Shown here piece by piece: positions 34,380 to 46,080 of a stretch of DNA of 64,000 bases. Origin of the DNA: Atherix ibis (Eukaryota; Arthropoda; Insecta; Diptera; Athericidae). Location of the stretch: positions 25,460,811 to 25,524,810 of the forward strand of contig OY282605.1 of the NCBI GenBank assembly GCA_958298945.1, written 5' to 3'. The number at the start of each line of letters is the position of its first letter. Positions within the stretch are counted from its first letter, which is position 1. The notes beneath the pieces are model-generated. The model did not search any database, was not told the DNA's origin, and saw only the letters and a program-made list of their open reading frames with translations. Made by a program: the position numbers and the translations under genes.

Positions 34380-35170
34380 TTTGAAAGGACATTATTGTGG
34401 TACTGTACAAAGGAGTATAACCAAGCCAAAAAAATCAGTTTTTAGTTTAGACTTTTTTAGAACTTTGTGATAGAGAGGATATCCGAATGAGCCAACGTAA
34501 GCCAAAGATCTACATCAGCTCAGATAACAAAACTGCATTGAAAGCTCTTGTCTCATATGATGTCCAATCCAAGCTAGTTTGGGATATCTTCACAGTCCTA
34601 AATCAACTGGCTAGATACAAAAAGTAACTACTATGTTGTGGGTGCCAGCTCATGAGAGTATTAAGTGTAACGAAAAGGCAGACTAACTTACCAAAAGGGA
34701 AGCAAATACTCCGTTCATTGGACTAGAATCCTTCTGTGTCTATCGAAAGGGCGACCTGGAATCGATTATATAGTCCTGAGGTTAAAAAGTGATAATTCCT
34801 CGGGCATACATAACTTTAGAAAATTCATTACTTTTTCTAAAAAAAACAGCGTTAGAAGTCCTCAAACTCAACAAGACAGACCTAAGACTACTGAAAATTA
34901 AAAAATCTGACAAGACAATCTGTCATTTTTGCTCCGAAGGGGATGAAACATCGGAACATTTACTCTGCGATTGCAATGCCATTGCCCGCCAGAGACATTG
35001 GCATGTTGGTTTGGTATTCCCTGATCCCTACGATATTTCGCAGCTACCTGCCAATATGATATTGAGGTTCGCTAAAAGCCCTAATATTATTATTAGGACT
35101 ACTATTTGAGTTAGGGTTACTTACCACAAAAGACCTGATTGGTCAAGGTGGTTTTCAACTATGTGCCTCT
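34380..35170 (+). pseudogene. LINE 3' end: RNase H and cysteine knuckle remnant
   Basis: Plus-strand text: ISSDNKTALKALVSYDVQSK (34512 on, RNase H core), VWDIFTVLNQLARYKK, WVPAHESIKCNEKAD (last RNase H motif; the family has GHxxIxGNExAD), then LKLNKTDLRLLK, CHFCSEGDETSEHLLCDC and ARQRHWHVGLVFPDPYDI. CHFC..EHLLCDC is the cysteine cluster typical of the C-terminus of such elements. Stops and a deletion before the cysteine region break the frame. It is the same LINE family as 25.2-25.95 kb, and more complete. Confidence 0.85.
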
Positions 35171-35189
35171 TGCAACCCGCTACCCAATT

Positions 35190-35580
35190 GTATTGTAATA
35201 TTATGTCCCTTCGACATGATGGCCTGTCCACAAAAAAAAACCCGCAATAACGGTCAACGATTTGGATGCCATAGACCTCAATACCGCATCCTTGAACAGA
35301 AATAAACATTATTCGATCCTGTCCAATTTTGTTACAAATTATGTTCGTGAAATATTTTCTCATTAATTAAAGATGAAAAATAGTTTTGTCAAGAATTTGT
35401 TTATTTCGCGAAAACGTTTTACAATTGATCAGTTGGGAAAATAAACTAGACTAAAAATAGATGAAAAAAGAAACTTGCACATTTAATACAAATTTGCAAA
35501 TTGCATAATCCACATTATTTGATCGTCAACTTACGGAAGATCCTGTACTTATATAATATTAATCACAAGTACTTGTGCAC
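35190..35580. other. Non-coding DNA
   Basis: Nothing supported; the minus-strand frame at 35121-35363 overlaps LINE tail sequence and has no family match. Confidence 0.4.
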
Positions 35581-35880
35581 ATTAGTTATGGATATATTCA
35601 GCTACAATTTCCCAAACAGTACGAGTATCTAATGCCAAGTCACACCATTTAATCTGTCATACGTAAATAGTCGTCGTCACGGAAATGTTCTCTCTGTTAC
35701 CAACTGTGCCAATTTGTACTCATCACGAGTATGAACTTTGTCGAATGTGGCTCAAAATTCGCAATTTTGACGCCTTCTGCAATTCAGCGCAATTGATTGG
35801 TGTCAATCTTCGCGCAAACCTCATCAATTTGTTGCCACTCTGACTCATTTCATCTCTTGTTGATGATATTTTTTCATGTT
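35580..35880. other. GC-richer island
   Basis: Compositionally distinct from the surrounding AT-rich DNA, with several CpGs and no transposon motif. On the minus strand a 41-codon frame (35723-35848, beginning MSQSGNKLMRFARR) is open, but I recognise no family and see no splice consensus at its edges. It could be a conserved regulatory element or an exon. Confidence 0.3.
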
Positions 35881-37115
35881 TTTATTGAATATTTTCGTGT
35901 CGATTTATTGTTTGTGGCTCCGAAATTTGTAGTCTTTGATTTTTATTAGGATTTATTTTTTATTGGTTTGCTTATGAACTCAATTGAATTGTCACAAACT
36001 AATCAAATGGAATTTGTTGTATGAACAAGAATCATTTGAAAAAATAATGTTTATTTGTTTATTTAATCAAACATAATCTTAAATTTAATACAATATCTTT
36101 ACTGAACTTTAAGAAAAAAATCGTATGGTTTTTTTTTTGAATCAATTACACGTGATGTTTTGCGTCAAGAGAAAAGTGACATTTTAATGGACGAACATCG
36201 CACAAGCATTTATTGAGTTATAATAAATTTCTAAATTGCAATATTTTGTTTTTTGCATATAGAAAATAATTTTTTTTTGTTGGTATTATAATAAATTCAC
36301 TAATTTTGTTTAGACAATATTCTTTGGAAATAAATTACTAAGTTGTAGGTAGACAGTTAATAGGGACTACAAAGAAGCATACGACAACGATTTTTGTTAT
36401 ATTTTTTGAAAATATTTTTAATTATCTTTTTTTTCAAACAAATTTTCTAAAAGAATTTAGAGAAAATAAACTTTTTTTTTGTAATTTTTTTTTCTTTTCT
36501 TAAAGCAAAATAAAAAATAATAAATACAAACTCGGATAAAAAATTTCATTCAGTTGCCAATGGCAAATTGCCAAAAGAATGCTTTTATTTTTCCATCCAA
36601 AATTTTCTTGGATCAGAATTATTAAAAATTATTTTTGCATATAAAAAGAAGATATTTATTTTGAAAATACTAAAAATTTAGTTTAAAAATATTTTTCAAA
36701 TTAGTACACAAAATTTATTTTAAAAGTCAAAAAAGCATACTCCTTATAAGCATTAGTGTTATTATTTATAGTTTTTCACTTAAATAATATGACTTTTTAA
36801 AATTTTTATTATATAAAATACAATAAATTATAAATACTGAATTAGCTTACATTGTTATATCATTTTTATAGGACTTGATGAATAATGAACTCATTATCAA
36901 AACGTGTAAGAGAATTGCATTTTTTTTTTGATAAATTTTTATTGAAATATAGTAACGCAATTTTTTTATATTTCTGTTGAAATTTTCTTTTAAAATCAAT
37001 TAACAAACATTTTTAAAAATATACTTACGGGCATATACATGTAAATACCATATAAAAAAAAATATTATGATTTTTGTTTTCGTTGTTATAAAACCGGGTT
37101 TAAATGAGGCCTTTT
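35880..37115. other. AT-rich non-coding DNA
   Basis: T-rich and A-rich runs only; no features supported. Confidence 0.6.
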
Positions 37116-37486
37116 TAACAAAATTTCATTTTATAGTATGGAAAGTAAAGCCGTGTTATATTATATTTGTTTTATATCATTTAAGATCATATTTATTTAG
37201 TTAAAGATTTGCCATTTTATATTATATATAATATGTTTACCAAACAAGGCATAAAAATTGTGAAAACTTTCTACAAAAATTTTGATTCTACCATAAGCAC
37301 GTTTCGCTCTTTTTAGAGGAGATTATGGTTCTCATAATGAGGCTCATTTCATGATGGGCGAATGCATCATACATGTTACTGTGGGTAAGCCATTGTATCT
37401 GGGGAAAAGAATCGTCTGGTGAACGTGTAATCGGACAGTATTTTTGTGAAAATGAAGAAGAAGAATAAACTATTGTATTTAACATG

Positions 37487-37519
37487 GCTTTATAGCATGA
37501 AAACTTCATGCTATAAAGC
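37487..37519. repeat. Perfect 14-bp hairpin
   Basis: GCTTTATAGCATGA (37487-37500) and its exact reverse complement (37506-37519) are separated by AAACT. The left arm and loop repeat the host sequence that also appears right of the mariner (TAGCATGAAAACTTTCCC at 38833), so the hairpin looks like a local duplication and inversion within the older element. Confidence 0.9.
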
Positions 37520-37544
37520 ATTTCTGGTAAATTTTGGCTTTAAA

Positions 37545-38832
37545 CGAGGGTCGTTCAATGAGTCCTTAGAAAATCCGAGAAATTCGTAGTGTCGGTAAAG
37601 ATTTTTTTTTGTAAGTAGCATTATCGACAGGAAAGCTGTCAAAATTTCAGCTCGATCCATAGCGTAGGTCAATTTCTATCGTCGATTAAAGTTAACGACA
37701 TTTATTTGTGCATAACAATGGAAAAAAGCGAGTTTAGGGCTGTAATCAAACATCTCCATTTGAAAGGCTTAAGCCCGAAAGAAATCAAAGCCGAGTTGGA
37801 TGCAGTTCATGGCACATCTGCACCTGTGTTTGCGACAGTTTACAATTGGGTGAATGAATTTAAACGTGGCCGTTCATCCACAAAAGATGAACATCGTTCA
37901 GGACGCCCGGTTGAGGTGTCTACTCCTGAAATCATCGACAAAATCCACGATCTGATTTTGAACGATCGGCGAATTAAAGTGCGCGAATTAGTTGAGGCCA
38001 CGGGCATATCACAAGGTACAGTCGCTTCAATTTTGCATGAAAAATTGTCTGTAAAAAATATTTTGGCAAGATGAGTGCTGCGTTTCCTCTCAGAGGAGAA
38101 TAAGCGCAATCGTGTAGTGGACTCTGAGGCTATGTTGGCACTCTTTCATCGCAATCCTGCCAAATTCCTTCGTCGATATGTCACTGTGGACGAAACCTGG
38201 ATATACTACTACACTCCAGAAACGAAGAGACAGTCATCACAGTGGATTTTCAAGGGTGAACGGGCTCCGAAGACGGCAAAAACTGTGCCATCGGCCGGCA
38301 AGGTGACTGCCACGGTCTTTTGGGATTCGCAGGGCATCATTTTTATCGACTACTTGGAAAAAGGAAAAACAATAACAGGAGCATATTACGCGTCGTTATT
38401 GCAACGGTTGAGCGAGGAAATCAAAGAGAAACGCCCCCATCTGAAGAAGAAAAAAATCCTCTTGCATCAGGACAATGCGCGTGTGCACACCTGCGCTGTT
38501 TCCATGGCCAAAATTGTGGAATTGTGAATGGAATTGTTGCAGCATCCCGCTTATTCACCAGATTTGGCCCCGAGTGACTATTTTCTTTTCCCCAATCTGA
38601 AGAAATGGCTTGGCGGACGACGGTTCACTGCCAACGAGGACGTCATTGCTCAAACGGATGAGTATTTTGCAGAACTTCCGAAATCCTATTTTTTGGACGG
38701 GATAAAAATTTTGGAAAAACGGTTGGAAAAGTGTATAGAGCTAAAAGGAGATTATGTTGAAAAATAAAAAAATTTTCTTTTTAAAAACAGTTTTTTTTCA
38801 TCTTTTTCTAAGGACTTATTGAACGACCCTCG
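37545..38832 (+). mobile_element. Full-length mariner (irritans-like family B)
   Basis: TIRs CGAGGGTCGTTCAATGAGTC (from 37545) and its near-exact inverse ending CGACCCTCG at 38832. The TA duplication is TA on the right (38833-38834) and AA on the left (37543-37544), consistent with one base change after insertion. It is 1288 bp long and inserted in an older 'GATTATCC' element. A deleted relative lies at 18.3 kb in the opposite orientation. Confidence 0.95.
37718..38767 (+). pseudogene. Mariner transposase, irritans-like B, two in-frame stops
   Basis: From the ATG at 37718 (MEKSEFRAVIKHLHLKGLS) to the TAA at 38765-38767 one frame spans 350 codons, the usual length for irritans-type transposases, with no frameshift. 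Only two TGA codons interrupt it. The one at 38072-38074 replaces Trp of the W-V-x-R linker motif. The one at 38525-38527 lies between Asp2 and Asp3 where relatives have Arg. Two helix-turn-helix regions (to GISQGTVASILHEKLS), catalytic motifs VTVDETWIYYY, LHQDNARVHT and SPDLAPSDYF (34 residues between the last two Asp), and the LKGDYVEK end are all present. Not functional as read with the standard code. Confidence 0.95.
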
Positions 38833-39229
38833 TAGCATGAAAACTTTCCCAGAACACGTAATTTTGAGATTTGGTGATGTTAATTGGCCTCAACGATTGT
38901 AAGACTCGACTCTGTTGAAGTTTTTTTTATAAAGATATAGAAAATATCATATTTATACAGATAATCCTTAAACTTTAGAAAATTTTAAAAACAATATCCG
39001 TCAAGTAATGGTCAAATTACAGTCCAAAATATACAAAAAAATTATCAAAAACTATTTCGAAAGGACCGAGTCCTGCCAAAAGTCAGATGGTTGCATTTTA
39101 AATAATATTATATTTTATATATAATAGCATAATTATTAAAATGTAAAAAATTAAACATTTTATCATTAATCAAAATTTTACATATTTTTTATTTATTTTT
39201 ATTTTCCAAATTACATATTGGATGGTCGT

Positions 39230-39742
39230 TTATTATTTTGTATTGAATTATTTTTGTAAATACATGAGGTAAATTTCGAAATTTTTTTTAATAAATAATT
39301 ATATATCTAAATATCAATAGTAGGCTGTTATTATACTATTTTTTTATAAATAATTATATATCTAAATATCAATTTTATTGAAATTTATATTTTTGAATAA
39401 ATATGAAAAATTTTGTTAGAAATGGAGATTTTTTTGTGTAAGACTGTGTAAGAAAAAATTATTCCGATTATTTCTCTTTATTGACCTTATAAATCAATTT
39501 TTTTAGTGGAGTATATAATACCTATAAACATATTATAGATCCCCATTAAAAACTGATTCATAACAATAACAAAAACAATGAATTATTCAATAAAAAAGAA
39601 AAAAATTCATGCAGGAACTCAACGATTTATATTTTATATTATTAACTTTTTGTGTGTGTTTTTTTTTAACTATTTTATATTACTAATAAAAGTATTCTAT
39701 AAAAAAGCCCCAATGTGTAGATCCATATATAGTTACGAATAA
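39230..39742. other. AT-rich non-coding DNA with a short direct repeat
   Basis: ATAAATAATTATATATCTAA occurs near 39291 and again near 39348, followed both times by ATATCAAT. Otherwise nothing recognisable. Confidence 0.6.
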
Positions 39743-40010
39743 GACTCTTGAATATTTTCAGTACAATTAATTTTATACTATTGAAAATAAATCAATGATT
39801 AATTATTTTCGAAAAACAGTTTCGGGAAAAGAAAATAAATTTAAACAGTTTACCCGAACAAAATACAATAAATTTATAATTTTCACATAAAAATACAAAA
39901 TGAGGAGGTGTGTCTCTCAGAAAATTGGCTTCACTTGTTATATTTATAATCTAAATAACTCAGAATATACTGAAATACAATTTTGTTCAGTCATTGTTCA
40001 GGAAAAAAAA
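39743..40010 (+). repeat. Dispersed repeat block, copy 1
   Basis: About 260 bases closely match 54447-54710 with small indels: GACTCTTGAATATTTTCAGT, TTTAAACAG.., CCCGAACAAAATACAATAAA, AATACAAAATGAGGAGG and GAAAATTGGCTTCA occur in the same order. It is non-coding and bears no transposase text. In the second copy the block starts exactly at the end of a mariner. Its first eight bases here (GACTCTTG) resemble the last bases of that mariner's TIR (GACTCTCG). Confidence 0.8.
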
Positions 40011-40252
40011 TCTTATTTATTCGTCATGGCCATTTAATCATGTTAATTTAGTAGAATTTTTAATATCTAATATTTATTTGAATTTTACAAAAAGTCCTAA
40101 ATTTTTTTTGGAAAATTAAAAAAATATAATTTGAAAAATATATGAAGAAATTATATATATTTTTTGTAAAATAAATTTAAAATGTTATTCAAATTTAGAA
40201 TCGAATTAAATAAAAATTGATCGTGAATATTATTAAAATTTGTATAAAAATA

Positions 40253-41326
40253 TTGAGTTGTCCAGAAAGTAATTTCGTTGCTTCCCAACAGAGGACTTAA
40301 TTCTATTTTTTCACAGCCAACTTCATACTTAAGCCGTATAATCGAAAAAATTCGATTGATTCTACATAGTAGTTTTTGGTTCATACCCTTTTAAATATGG
40401 AAAGTGAAATACAGCATTTTCGGCATATTTTACTTTTTTTACTATAGAAAAGATAAAAATGGAGAAGATGGAGAAGATGTGTTCTTCGATCCGGCCATTT
40501 TGATCTCGAAGATGCACCACGTTCTGGAAGGTCAGTTGAAGCTGATGAAGACACAATAAAGGCATTAATTAATGTAAACCGGCGAATAACAACTCGTGAG
40601 ATCGTTGAGAGATTAAATTTATCGAATACGACCGTTCATTATAATTCGAAAAGGCAAGGTTTTATCCATTTTTGAAGCGTATCATCACTGGGGATGAGAA
40701 ATGGGTTGTCTACAATAATGTTAAGCGCAAAAGATCATGGAGTAGAAAAGATGAACCGCCTCAAAGCACTTCGAAAGTAAATATTCATCAAAAAAAAGGT
40801 TATGCTTTCTGTTTGGTGGGATTTCAAAGGAATCGTTTATTTTGAGCTTTTACCGTGCAACACAACGATGAATTTTGAAGTGTACAAATTGAACGATTTA
40901 CTTAAAGAAAAAAGGCCAGAATTGGTCAATAGGAAAGGTATAGTGTTACAACGGGATAATGCGAAACCACATACAAGTTTGACCACTCGGTAAAAGCTTT
41001 TAGAGCTTGGATGGAATATACTGCCACACCCACCATACTCTCCAGACCTAGCACCTTCCGCTTATGATTTGTTCAGGTCTCTACAAAATTTTTTAGATGG
41101 TAAAACGTTTAATTCAAATTAGAAGGTCAAAAATCACTTGAATCAGTTTTTTGCCCGCAAAGAACAAAAATTTTATGAGCGTGGAATCATGCTATTACCA
41201 GAAAGATGGTAAATGGTATGCGATCAGCGTGGACAATATTTAATTGAATAAAATATTAATTCACTGTAAGAAAATCGTCTTTCATTTTTATAAAAACAAA
41301 ACAGAATTACTTTCTGGACAACCCAA
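40253..41326 (+). mobile_element. Mariner (cecropia/mellifera-like)
   Basis: TIRs TTGAGTTGTCCAGAAAGTAA (left, after TA 40251-40252) and, inverted at the right end (to 41326, before TA 41327-41328), TTGGGTTGTCCAGAAAGTAA: one mismatch in 20. It is 1074 bp long, somewhat shorter than a full mariner because of deletions in the transposase gene. Confidence 0.93.
40397..41251 (+). pseudogene. Mariner transposase, cecropia/mellifera-like (broken)
   Basis: It starts MESEIQHFRHILLF at 40397. The first helix-turn-helix is mostly deleted, then in other frames come FDLEDAPRSGRSVEADEDT and NRRITTREIVERLNLSNTT, a further deletion, and IITGDEKWVVYNNVKRKRSW (first Asp). An open part (40802-40990) holds LSVWWDFKGIVYFELLP and LQRDNAKPHTS (second Asp), ended by TAA in the TRQKLLELGW-type segment. 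The third catalytic site reads PDLAPSAYDLF: GCT in place of the expected Asp codon. It ends LPERW*MVCDQRGQYLIE. The motif set resembles the cecropia/Hsmar1-type and mellifera groups. Inactive. Confidence 0.9.
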
Positions 41327-41393
41327 TAATATATTGTAATTAAAACATAAATCAATGTAAATGTTATTTCAATTACATAATTGAAACTATTTA

Positions 41394-42140
41394 CAGTGTA
41401 GTCCAAAAATACCAGACAACTTTAGTTTTGAGGGGAAAATTAAATAAAATTCGGAAATTTAAATGAAATGAAAAAATAAATTATTTTTTCATTTATAATT
41501 TAATGAAATATAACAAAAAAAAATATGCTGAAATTGGTATTTCGTCGAAAGAAGGTTTTTTTGCATTTTATGACAGTTTATATGATTTGAAGCATGGACA
41601 GTGCTTGTGTATTCTTCTGTGTAGCTTATTTTATAAAATTTCTATGTGGTTCAGGCCGGGTGATTATGGTGGCCATGCCAAATTTTCCAAAATCCCTTCT
41701 TGTTTTTTATTTTTATTTTGTAGGCAAAATCTCTATATAATTTGGAACAATATTAAGGATCATTATCCTACTGAATAGCTGATTTTTTACCAATTAGCCA
41801 AAGTCCGGGTGGAATACGATTGATCTCTCTATTATATTAAGATACTGTTTTTTTTAAAAAGTTCTTTCATTTGGGACCAAGTCCCCTATTCCATCTGTAG
41901 AGAAACAACCACACCACAGTTACCAGCAGCAGTTTTTTTTTCTAATACTGCGACTTACGTGGATTATTCTTTTATCCGTCCAGGATACATTTTTTAAAGT
42001 CCTCAGTAATTTAGCTTTTAAGGGAATAAAGCCCAATTCATTCTCTTGTTTTTTTAATCCCTATTACTATTTTGACAAACTCTTTCTTTGAACGTAACTC
42101 CTTGAAATTTTATTCTTAGCTGTTATAAAAGACTCCAAAA
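41394..42140 (-). mobile_element. Tc1-like (DD34E) transposon remnant
   Basis: The left terminus CAGTGTAGTCCAAAAATACC follows TA (41392-41393); a CAGT start is typical of Tc1-like elements. On the minus strand decayed transposase text reads WCGCFSTDGIGDLVPNE (about 41860-41920, the WGCFS..G.G.L motif), Q*DNDP*YCSKLYRDF (second Asp motif, QQDNDPKH type, about 41730-41775) and LAWPP*SPGLNHIEIL (the WP.QSPDLNPIE motif with the terminal Glu, about 41650-41690). The right terminus was not found. All frames are broken. Confidence 0.75.
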
Positions 42141-44294
42141 ATATACTTTTTCTAAATAACTTAACAGTAACAGATTGAACTTAATCATTAATTTCACAAA
42201 TTTTTTTTCAATTTTTCTATAAGTTTAGGTATTTACAGACAGAACAGATTCAACTTTGGATTACTATTAAGAAAAAAGGATCCTTTTCAGGATAATATCT
42301 AGCCATAGTGAAAAAGTAAAACAGCGTCATAAATATTTAAAATTTATTCTTACTTTCTATAAACAGGAACTTTAGGTGAAGAGGGAAGGGGGGGGGATTA
42401 CTAAGGAAATAATAAAAGTAGTCGATTTATTGAGATTTTTGACAAGAATGAGATTTCTAAAGAATAAGTTGTTATCAAGATAGTCACATATTTTTGGCCA
42501 GCATTGTATAAACATGCACTTGACTTTTACTTAATAACAAGTCTAACTATTCGTATGATCACAAATAATTTTTATTTAAATTTTTTAATAAAGAGATTTT
42601 TGCTAAAAAATTATTTATTTTTTCCAGACCACACAGGTTCATTGATTTATTATTATTCACCTTTCTCGTGTGGAAAAAAATACAAATCAATCGAAAAGTG
42701 TTAAAATGATTAGTAAACGATACGAAAAGTTTTGGAAATTTTTCAATCAATAAATATTAAGTTGTAAATTCTTATTTCAAATTTACATACACTTATATAT
42801 AAATACTAAATGGAAAATTAACACATAATAATCATCTGTCCATAATGATAAATATATTTATTTATCGTTTATGACTTTGTTAACAAAAAAAAAATACCTT
42901 CCAGAAATATTTGAAGTTTTTTTTTAAATAGTCTTGAATTTTTAATTGTCAACAACTTAATTTTCATGAGTATAAATTTTTGTTTTATGTAGTTTTTAAT
43001 TATTTTCTTTAATAAAGTATTATTTTTTTACAATATAGCAATAACATGAGAAAGGTGCGAATTTTCAAATATTGACATTTGCGCGATAATTTAAGCCTTG
43101 AAAAGAATTCCGGCAAAATCATCAAAAGGCATGTAGCAGGACACTGTCAAATTTTTTTAAACCTTCAGAATCTTATGGAAGTGCACAAAATTTCAACATC
43201 GGATAACAACTGCAAATGGAATTCGATCTTTTTTAATTTTGTCGTTGGTGTTGAAGTACCATGATAAATGTTGAAGCAGCATCGTTGATATTGAAAATAA
43301 AGGCAAGATAAATGTGTACACAAGTTAAGGTGAACTAAAAAAAAATGAATAAAGCTTAAAATATAAATAATAAACTGATCCAATGACGTGTCTTTACTCC
43401 TTGCAGTTGTATTCGGGCGATATTAGTGAAAAATTGAGGTTATCGTTTGCAGTTCTCATCGAAATTGTGTGCCGGGCTTTGTTTGGCGGAAAACCCTACA
43501 ACAGTTTATTATGGTTGATTATTTTTATTACCAGACAACATCATTCCTTTTTTTGTGTACGGATAATGCCCAGTGGGTAAATAATATAATGAATTATAAA
43601 AGCGAATACTTTTTGCTATTATTATAATAGCAAAAATTCAATTAGCCTTTCAGATAAACAAAGTAAATTATATTGTATATTATATAATGTTTGTGAAATT
43701 TTTGTTGTTGATTTATTCGCTTTAGAAAATGTTCAAATCATACCCGAATAAAGTAATAGTTTTTCGCCGAATTATTATTGTTTTTGTATTATTTCAAAAA
43801 AGCACGTAAACAACAATAGTTACTTAATATATTTAATCATTCATAATTTTCTTTATAAACATAAACTTTATTTTGATAATATTCGTTTAATAATTTTTTT
43901 TTTAAAAAAAGAATAGAAAATAAGTTGAAAGTAATAAACATTTTGTTAGTAATTGTCAAAAATATTGTACTAAATTATTGTTTTCTGACGATTTTTAAAC
44001 ATTTCATTAACAAATTAGGCATCCTATTAATTTTTGTACTATTTAAAAATATCTACAATAGTATAAAAGTAAACAGACGAAAATAATAAATTTTTAATAG
44101 AATTTTAAACGTATGTGTTGTCACATTGGAAATAGTTATTTTTAATATTTTCAAAATGAAAGCTATACAAATGTTGAAAATTTACTTAACATTTAATGTA
44201 AAATGGGTCAACCTATTTTAATTAAAAAAAGCGTATTTTAAAAAAAATCATAGAAGTATTTAAGATGTTAAATAGGAGAAATATTATATTTGAA
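42141..44294. other. AT-rich non-coding DNA
   Basis: A run of nine G near 42388-42396 and a slightly GC-richer part at 43385-43580 are the only compositional changes. The open frame at 43383-43577 (plus) has no family match. No transposon text recognised. Confidence 0.5.
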
Positions 44295-44430
44295 GACAAT
44301 ATCCATATGGTGTGTTCCATTTTAGTTTGTACTGTAGGGTTATCCATTTCATGTTTGGAAAGTACAGCCTTGGTCATTTGACAGTTTCCAAACACAAATG
44401 TCATCCAAGTTTTCTGGCCTAATTATTGCT
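44295..44430 (+). mobile_element. End of a 'GATTATCC'-family element
   Basis: GGGTTATCCATTTCATGTTT follows TA (44335-44336) and continues GGAAAGTACAGCC, the family terminus. The flank to its left, GACAATATCCATATGGTGTG (44295), is shared with the locus at 52259, so the two places share more than the terminus. Sequence to the right was not recognised as transposase. Confidence 0.55.
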
Positions 44431-46080
44431 GAAGCGGCGAGAAATCGTAACGCTTGCATACTTTTGTGTAGATTTTTTATGCAGACATGACACCCACTGA
44501 CATCTAGTTTTCATAATAGAAATTTATTGAATTCCAAAAGCATATTTTATATTCATTTTAATTCAGTTATTCCAAAGAAAAATATAATTTAAACACAACG
44601 ACAGGCAATGTTTATTTTTTGTACAATCTTTTGGTATTTAAGGTTATTATTTATTTCGTAAATATCAATCAAACATGAAGCGCCTCAATTTTGTATACTT
44701 TCGGAGAGTTTTTAAACACGCCATTCTCCATGAAAATGTTTTTAAAGTTGTAATTATGGCACTTATCGGAAAGTGCAAGTGAAAGTGTAGTTTTATGTTT
44801 TTTGAATTATTTACGAAAAAGTAAGTATTTATATAAATAGTTATATTGTTGATAACATTTAATAGGAAGTTTTTATTTTAGAAAATGAAGCGTTTTATAT
44901 AGAATTGCTGGTCATTCAACAAAATAAGGAAACTGGGAATTTCTTTCTTTCGGTAGGTTTACATCTTCATTTTTACTAGAGAAATTAACAAAAATTTAGT
45001 TTATGATGTGTTTAAATAGGTTTTAATGATTTATTTGTTCCAAAAAGTGATTAAAAAGTGACAAGTTCGGCATTCTATAAATGTAAACAAATGTGATGTT
45101 GACAGTTCAATGTTTACCAGAAAATAGTTCAGTGCCGGTGTACGTAAAGTATGTGTAAGAAAATTTAAGGGAATGAATTTTTCAGGCTGTTTTCCATTGC
45201 TGCGCTAAAATAAATAAAGTATATTCGGTGGGCTTAATATTTATATAATTTTTTTGAATTTGTGCTTTCGCTTGCTCTATTAGACTATTTTGTAATGCAT
45301 TTACTATTGTAAATAATAATGTTTTCAATTTTTTTAGAATATTAGTTGCTAATTATTTAAGTACATTAAATTTTCCATCTTCTAATTTAATTTTGAAGCA
45401 TTTGCTATAATGTTGTATATAATTAACTTATATATTATTAATAACTTGATGTAATATTCTACATAATTAAAGTTTTTTAAAAATTTAATTTAAATGAACA
45501 TGCTTATTTAAATTACCATTTCAATTCAGAACCACACATTTATTGTATATTATAAAAAAAAATTTCAATATCTACATATGCTTTTTTAAAATTGAAGTTT
45601 ATATTTACTAAGTTATGGTGTGGTTTTCTCCAACATAATATTACATTCTCTCATTTAATTCGTTTTGTATTTTTGGAATGGATTTTTCTTTGTGCACATA
45701 ATTATTTTGATATAATCAAATAACTAGCAATTTATATTTTTATATGCTCTTCCACTTTATAATTCTGTTTTAAGAAATTAAATGAAAATATCTAATAAAT
45801 AAATAAATAATATTTTAAAATAGAATACTGTGTTTTATTGCAAATTTTCAAAACTAATTCTATCAAACAACAAAGCCTGCAATATTAAAAAATCGATTTG
45901 TTTACGCATAAATGACATCATATATCAAAATGGTTTTAAACGAACCGCTTCAATCGCATACTGAAGTTTAAAATTGGCCCCCAATGATTTACGCCGTTTC
46001 TGTTATTTTGCATGGGTGTACGTTCTACGAATGTATTGCCTACAAAATTGTGCAACAATTTTTGTATAGAAGCATATCCA
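44430..46080. other. AT-rich non-coding DNA
   Basis: No supported feature. A 35-codon plus frame beginning MKRLNFVYFRR near 44675 is open in a slightly GC-richer patch but matches nothing I know. Confidence 0.5.

Larger units (their letters stand above)
37121..39228 (+). mobile_element. 'GATTATCC'-family element split by a mariner
   Basis: The left end is CATTTTATAGTATGGAAAGT (37127) and the right end TTTCCAAATTACATATTGGA (to 39222), the family termini in decayed form. On the plus strand, left of the mariner: AAGATTTGCCATTTTATATT (37205), ATAATGAGGCTCATTTCATG (37336), TAAGCCATTGTATCTGGGG and GGTAAATTTTGGCTTTA. Right of it: AACACGTAATTTTGAGATTT (38856), GGTGATGTTAATTGGCCTC and the CGTCAAGTAATGG tail (38999). 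The text is colinear across the mariner, so the mariner is a later insertion. Without it the element would be about 820 bp and non-coding. Confidence 0.78.

Noticed and set aside
37718..38767. TGA read as an amino acid (alternative code), which would open the mariner frame
   Set aside because: One TGA replaces Trp but the other replaces a position that is Arg in relatives. Other elements here have TAA and TAG stops too, so ordinary mutational decay is the simpler explanation.
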